Source: Streptococcus mitis
GTDB lineage: Bacteria; Bacillota; Bacilli; Lactobacillales; Streptococcaceae
Length of the DNA stretch: 64,000 nucleotides
Reading direction: 5' to 3'
Assembly: GCF_002860865.1 (NCBI RefSeq)
Contig: NZ_PKIE01000003.1
Span: 152,652 to 216,651 of the forward strand
A program made the position numbers and the translations under genes. Position 1 is the first letter of the stretch, and the number at the start of each line of letters is the position of its first letter. Positions 60,134 to 64,000 of the stretch are shown here, one piece after another. Below the pieces are notes generated by a model that had not been told where the DNA came from, ran no database searches, and was given only the letters and a program-made list of their open reading frames with translations.

Positions 60134-61483
60134 ATGTCACATATTAAATTTGATTATTCAAAAGTTTTAGACAAATTTGTTGCACCACATGAAGTGGAAT
60201 ACATGCAATCACAAGTAACAGCAGCAGATGAATTGATTCGTAAAGGAACTGGTGCTGGTAGCGACTTCTTGGGATGGTTGGACCTTCCTGAAAACTATGA
60301 CCGCGAAGAATTTGACCGCATCTTGAAAGCTGCTGAGCAAATCAAATCAGACAGCGATGTTTTGGTTGTAATCGGTATTGGTGGATCTTACCTTGGTGCC
60401 AAAGCAGCAATCGATTTCTTGAACCATCACTTTGCTAACTTGCAAACAAAAGAAGAACGTAAAGCTCCACAAATCCTTTACGCAGGAAACTCAATCTCAT
60501 CTACTTACCTTGCTGACTTGGTAGAGTATGTTGCAGACAAAGACTTCTCAGTAAACGTAATTTCTAAATCAGGTACAACAACTGAGCCAGCTATCGCTTT
60601 CCGTGTCTTCAAAGAACTCTTGGTTAAGAAATACGGACAAGAAGAAGCTAACAAACGTATCTATGCAACAACTGACCGCCAAAAAGGTGCTGTTAAGGTT
60701 GAGGCAGACGCTAACGGTTGGGAAACATTTGTTGTTCCAGATGACATCGGTGGACGCTTCTCAGTATTGACAGCCGTTGGTTTGCTTCCAATCGCGGCAT
60801 CAGGAGCTGACATCAAAGCCCTTATGGAAGGTGCGAACGCAGCTCGCAAAGACTACACTTCAGACAAAATCTCTGAAAACGAAGCTTACCAATATGCAGC
60901 TGTTCGTAATATCCTTTACCGTAAAGGCTATGCAACTGAGATCTTGGTAAACTACGAGCCATCACTTCAATACTTCTCAGAATGGTGGAAACAATTGGCT
61001 GGTGAATCAGAAGGAAAAGACCAAAAAGGTATCTACCCAACTTCAGCCAACTTCTCAACTGACTTGCACTCATTGGGTCAATTTATTCAAGAAGGAACTC
61101 GTATCATGTTTGAAACAGTTGTCCGTGTTGACAAACCTCGTAAAAACGTGATTATCCCTAGCTTGGAAGAAGACCTTGATGGACTTGGTTACCTTCAAGG
61201 AAAAGACGTTGACTTTGTAAACAAAAAAGCGACCGACGGTGTTCTTCTTGCCCACACAGATGGTGACGTACCAAACATGTACGTGACCCTTCCAGAGCAA
61301 GATGCCTTCACTCTTGGTTACACTATCTACTTCTTCGAATTGGCTATCGCTCTTTCAGGTTACTTGAATGCCATCAACCCATTTGACCAACCAGGTGTTG
61401 AAGCTTACAAACGCAACATGTTTGCCCTTCTTGGAAAACCAGGATTTGAAGAATTGAGCAAAGAACTTAACGCACGTCTATAA
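60134..61483 (+). CDS. pgi: Glucose-6-phosphate isomerase
   Basis: 449-residue glycolytic enzyme. Phosphate-binding [18 protein letters not shown] (about 83-100), [15 protein letters not shown] (about 142-156) and the C-terminal catalytic Glu/His/Lys region around GQFIQEGTR and [10 protein letters not shown]. The ATG at 60134 follows TGGAGG. Strong codon bias (high expression). Confidence 0.97.
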   Translation: MSHIKFDYSKVLDKFVAPHEVEYMQSQVTAADELIRKGTGAGSDFLGWLDLPENYDREEFDRILKAAEQIKSDSDVLVVIGIGGSYLGAKAAIDFLNHHFANLQTKEERKAPQILYAGNSISSTYLADLVEYVADKDFSVNVISKSGTTTEPAIAFRVFKELLVKKYGQEEANKRIYATTDRQKGAVKVEADANGWETFVVPDDIGGRFSVLTAVGLLPIAASGADIKALMEGANAARKDYTSDKISENEAYQYAAVRNILYRKGYATEILVNYEPSLQYFSEWWKQLAGESEGKDQKGIYPTSANFSTDLHSLGQFIQEGTRIMFETVVRVDKPRKNVIIPSLEEDLDGLGYLQGKDVDFVNKKATDGVLLAHTDGDVPNMYVTLPEQDAFTLGYTIYFFELAIALSGYLNAINPFDQPGVEAYKRNMFALLGKPGFEELSKELNARL

Positions 61484-61490
61484 TAGAAGA

Positions 61491-61517
61491 AAAGAGTGGT
61501 TTGTCCACTCTTTTTAC
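61491..61517 (+). terminator. Terminator of pgi
   Basis: AAAGAGTGG (61491-61499) pairs with CCACTCTTT (61505-61513), 5-base loop, T-run. Confidence 0.88.
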
Positions 61518-61535
61518 TCTCTTTATCCATAGAAA

Positions 61536-61564
61536 TTGGACTCAGCCAAGACTTGTGATATAAT
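61536..61564 (+). promoter_or_regulatory. gltX: gltX promoter
   Basis: TTGGAC (61536-61541), 17-bp spacer, extended -10 TGATATAAT (TATAAT 61559-61564). Confidence 0.75.
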
Positions 61565-61610
61565 ATAGAGAGCAAAAAGGCAGACGCCTAGAGACTTTAT
61601 AGGAGAAACT

Positions 61611-63071
61611 ATGTCAAAAGATATCCGCGTACGTTACGCACCAAGTCCAACAGGACTACTACACATCGGGAATGCCCGTACAGCATTGTTCAACTACCTT
61701 TACGCACGTCATCATGGTGGAACTTTTATTATCCGTATTGAAGATACTGACCGTAAACGTCATGTCGAGGATGGGGAACGTTCACAGCTTGAAAACCTTC
61801 GTTGGTTAGGTATGGATTGGGATGAAAGCCCAGAAACACATGAAAATTACCGCCAGTCTGAGCGTTTGGACTTGTATCAAAAATACATCGACCAACTATT
61901 AGCTGAAGGAAAAGCCTACAAATCTTACGTTACAGAAGAAGAGTTGGCAGCTGAACGCGAACGCCAAGAAGTAGCTGGCGAAACACCACGCTACATCAAT
62001 GAATACCTTGGTATGAGTGAAGAAGAAAAAGCAGCTTACATCGCAGAACGTGAAGCAGCAGGGATCATCCCAACGGTTCGTTTGGCGGTCAATGAGTCAG
62101 GTATCTACAAGTGGCATGATATGGTCAAAGGTGATATCGAATTTGAAGGTGGCAATATCGGTGGTGACTGGGTTATCCAAAAGAAAGACGGTTACCCAAC
62201 TTACAACTTTGCTGTTGTTATCGATGACCACGATATGCAAATCTCTCACGTAATCCGTGGAGATGACCATATTGCTAATACACCAAAACAGCTCATGGTT
62301 TATGAAGCACTTGGTTGGGAAGCTCCAGAGTTCGGTCACATGACCTTGATTATCAACTCTGAGACTGGTAAGAAGTTATCTAAACGTGATACTAATACAC
62401 TTCAATTTATCGAAGACTACCGTAAAAAAGGCTATTTACCAGAAGCAGTCTTTAACTTTATTGCTCTTCTTGGTTGGAACCCAGGTGGCGAAGATGAGAT
62501 TTTCTCTCGTGAAGAACTCATTAAACTTTTCGATGAAAACCGCCTCAGCAAGTCTCCGGCAGCCTTTGACCAGAAAAAACTCGACTGGATGAGCAATGAT
62601 TATATCAAGAATGCAGACCTAGAAACTATCTTTGAAATGGCAAAACCATTCTTAGAGGAAGCAGGCCGTTTAACTGACAAGGCTGAAAAATTAGTTGAAC
62701 TCTATAAACCACAAATGAAATCAGTAGATGAGATTATTCCATTGACAGATCTCTTCTTCTCAGATTTCCCAGAATTGACCGAAGCAGAGCGCGAAGTCAT
62801 GGCAGGTGAAACAGTCCCAACAGTTCTTGAAGCCTTCAAAGCAAAACTTGAAGCGATGACAGATGATGAATTTGTAACAGAGAATATCTTCCCACAAATC
62901 AAAGCTGTTCAAAAAGAAACAGGTATTAAAGGGAAAAATCTTTTCATGCCCATTCGTATCGCAGTTTCAGGTGAAATGCATGGACCAGAATTGCCAGATA
63001 CTATCTTCTTGTTAGGCCGTGAAAAATCAATCCAACATATCGAAAATATGTTAAAGGAAATCTCTAAGTAA
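61611..63071 (+). CDS. gltX: Glutamyl-tRNA synthetase
   Basis: 486-residue class I synthetase; in Firmicutes it normally also charges tRNA-Gln with Glu. HIGH motif [20 protein letters not shown] (about 10-29), KMSKS-type KLSKRD (about 256) and the helical anticodon domain. TAGGAGA precedes the ATG. The tRNA-Glu gene lies 585 bases further on. Confidence 0.97.
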   Translation: MSKDIRVRYAPSPTGLLHIGNARTALFNYLYARHHGGTFIIRIEDTDRKRHVEDGERSQLENLRWLGMDWDESPETHENYRQSERLDLYQKYIDQLLAEGKAYKSYVTEEELAAERERQEVAGETPRYINEYLGMSEEEKAAYIAEREAAGIIPTVRLAVNESGIYKWHDMVKGDIEFEGGNIGGDWVIQKKDGYPTYNFAVVIDDHDMQISHVIRGDDHIANTPKQLMVYEALGWEAPEFGHMTLIINSETGKKLSKRDTNTLQFIEDYRKKGYLPEAVFNFIALLGWNPGGEDEIFSREELIKLFDENRLSKSPAAFDQKKLDWMSNDYIKNADLETIFEMAKPFLEEAGRLTDKAEKLVELYKPQMKSVDEIIPLTDLFFSDFPELTEAEREVMAGETVPTVLEAFKAKLEAMTDDEFVTENIFPQIKAVQKETGIKGKNLFMPIRIAVSGEMHGPELPDTIFLLGREKSIQHIENMLKEISK

Positions 63072-63084
63072 GAAGGGTACAATA

Positions 63085-63519
63085 ATGGACATCTGGGAAA
63101 AGATGTACGAAGAAGCACAGAAATTGTATAATCCACATGAAGTATCTGATTTTGTTTATGCTAATCATGTCGTTGCCGCTGTAGAAGCAGAAGATGGACA
63201 AATATTTACAGGTTTCTGTATGGAGGGAACCTGTGGTGTATTCCATCTCTGCGCAGAACGGGCGGCCCTCTTTAATATGTACCAATTTTCAGGACAAACT
63301 AAGGTTAAAAAAGTATTAGCCTTTCGAGACAAACCACCTTATGGTGGAAGTTCAGGAATGCCCTGTGGCGCATGCAGAGAGTTCCTCTTAGAGTTGAACG
63401 CTGAAAATAAAGATGCAGAATTCATGATGGACTACAATACAAGAAAGACAGTTAAAGTCGCAGAACTAATGCCCTATTGGTGGGGAGAAGAACGTGCTTC
63501 TAAGTTTAATGAACAATAG
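63085..63519 (+). CDS. Cytidine deaminase-like zinc hydrolase
   Basis: 144-residue CDA-fold protein. Zinc ligands CAERAAL (Cys about 57, catalytic Glu) and PCGACREFLLE (about 98-108) give the C-x-E ... P-C-x-x-C signature of the cytidine/blasticidin deaminase group. The central beta-strands lie before and after these motifs. The start lies 13 bases after gltX; AGAAGGG precedes it. Substrate not certain from sequence. Confidence 0.85.
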   Translation: MDIWEKMYEEAQKLYNPHEVSDFVYANHVVAAVEAEDGQIFTGFCMEGTCGVFHLCAERAALFNMYQFSGQTKVKKVLAFRDKPPYGGSSGMPCGACREFLLELNAENKDAEFMMDYNTRKTVKVAELMPYWWGEERASKFNEQ

Positions 63520-63520
63520 A

Positions 63521-63548
63521 AGAGTCAGTACAATTCTGGCTCTTTTTA
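63521..63548 (+). terminator. Terminator after the deaminase-like gene
   Basis: AGAGTCAG (63521-63528) pairs with CTGGCTCT (63536-63543) with one G-U pair, followed by TTTT. Confidence 0.85.
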
Positions 63549-63602
63549 CTATAATTTGAAAAACTGTACTTGAAAAGAATTGAAAGATTTGTAAAAAAGT
63601 AG

Positions 63603-63630
63603 TTGACAAAAAATAAAAAGTCGGTATAAT
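63603..63630 (+). promoter_or_regulatory. tRNA-Glu promoter
   Basis: Consensus TTGACA (63603-63608), 16-bp spacer, TATAAT (63625-63630). Confidence 0.88.
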
Positions 63631-63655
63631 AGTAAGAGTTGAAAATAACAACTCA

Positions 63656-63727
63656 GGTCCGTTGGTCAAGGGGTTAAGACACCGCCTTTTCACGGCAGTA
63701 ACACGGGTTCGAATCCCGTACGGACTA
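63656..63727 (+). tRNA. tRNA-Glu (anticodon TTC)
   Basis: 72 bases. Acceptor GGTCCGT with ACGGACT and discriminator A, D-arm with GGTCAAGGGGTTAAGAC, anticodon stem CCGCC/GGCAG-type with loop CTTTTCA (anticodon TTC), T-arm CGGGTTCGAATCCCG. CCA is not encoded. It stands just before the rRNA promoter, a usual streptococcal arrangement. Confidence 0.97.
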
Positions 63728-63786
63728 TGGTATGTTGCGGTTGAAACACTTGATGAAAAAAAGTTTAAAAAAGTTTCAAAAAAGTG

Positions 63787-63815
63787 TTGACAAGCGAAAG
63801 CGACTGTGATATACT
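63787..63815 (+). promoter_or_regulatory. rRNA operon promoter
   Basis: TTGACA (63787-63792), 17-bp spacer, extended -10 TGATATACT (TATACT 63810-63815). The leader that follows holds the antitermination-like CTTTGAAAACTGAACAA. Confidence 0.88.
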
Positions 63816-63967
63816 AATATAGTTGTCACTTGAGAGAAACGAGTGACAAAGACCTTTGAAAACTGAACAAGACGAACCAATGTGCAGGGCGCTACAACTA
63901 AGGTTGTAGTACTGAACAATGAAAAACAATAAATCTGTCAGTGACAGAAATGAGTGAGAACTCAAAC

Positions 63968-64000
63968 TTTTAATGAGAGTTTGATCCTGGCTCAGGACGA
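63968..64000 (+). rRNA. 16S ribosomal RNA (5' end only)
   Basis: The last 33 bases contain AGAGTTTGATCCTGGCTCAG, the universal 27F primer site of bacterial 16S rRNA. The gene runs out of the window. Confidence 0.97.

Overview
The window reads as chromosome of a mitis-group Streptococcus (S. mitis, S. oralis or a close relative of S. pneumoniae). Four BOX elements, a pneumococcus-type maltodextrin regulon (malQP / malXCD / malAR), a PatAB-type ABC exporter beside mutS, an 821-residue PBP1b with a serine-rich tail, low-GC codon use and the gene order itself all fit. As far as I know S. pneumoniae carries no CRISPR-Cas, so the intact cas9 locus between otherwise pneumococcus-like neighbours points to a commensal relative.

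Layout. 1-5.3 kb is an accessory defence island: the end of a possible AbiH-like gene, hsdS then hsdM of a type I restriction-modification system (no hsdR in view), and an AlbA/Schlafen-type regulator facing a striking tandem TCACGCG repeat. 5.5-19 kb holds rpmG-rpmF, ilvD, a DUF59 Fe-S protein, an Rgg regulator next to an MFS exporter, hisS, a small XRE-controlled membrane/ABC/CPBP operon, aspS and a YitT protein. 18.7-28.5 kb is the maltodextrin regulon with MalR/CcpA-like operators in the malX-malQ divergent region. 28.9-41.2 kb carries small membrane proteins, rlmA, a P-type ATPase, tyrS, pbp1b, an EamA transporter, a probable leader RNA before dapH, an N-acetyl-diaminopimelate deacetylase, 5-formyl-THF cyclo-ligase and a rhomboid protease.

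41.2-47.6 kb is a complete type II-A CRISPR-Cas9 locus of the S. thermophilus CRISPR3 / S. pyogenes kind: array (only two repeats and one spacer), leader with its own promoter at the end of csn2, csn2-cas2-cas1-cas9 with overlapping ends, and a divergent tracrRNA. The Cas9 looks intact at all catalytic residues but seems to lack about 28 residues in REC2. 47.8-64 kb returns to housekeeping genes: galU-gpsA, argS / argR-mutS, patA-patB, a class I glutamine amidotransferase, pgi, gltX, a cytidine deaminase-like gene, tRNA-Glu and the start of a 16S rRNA gene.

The most unexpected structure is about 390 bp behind argS: tandem modules of three hairpins whose stems differ in sequence between copies but still pair, while the loops and linkers stay constant. 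I do not recognise the family. Starts were moved from the longest open frame to the ATG with a ribosome binding site wherever the sequence showed one.
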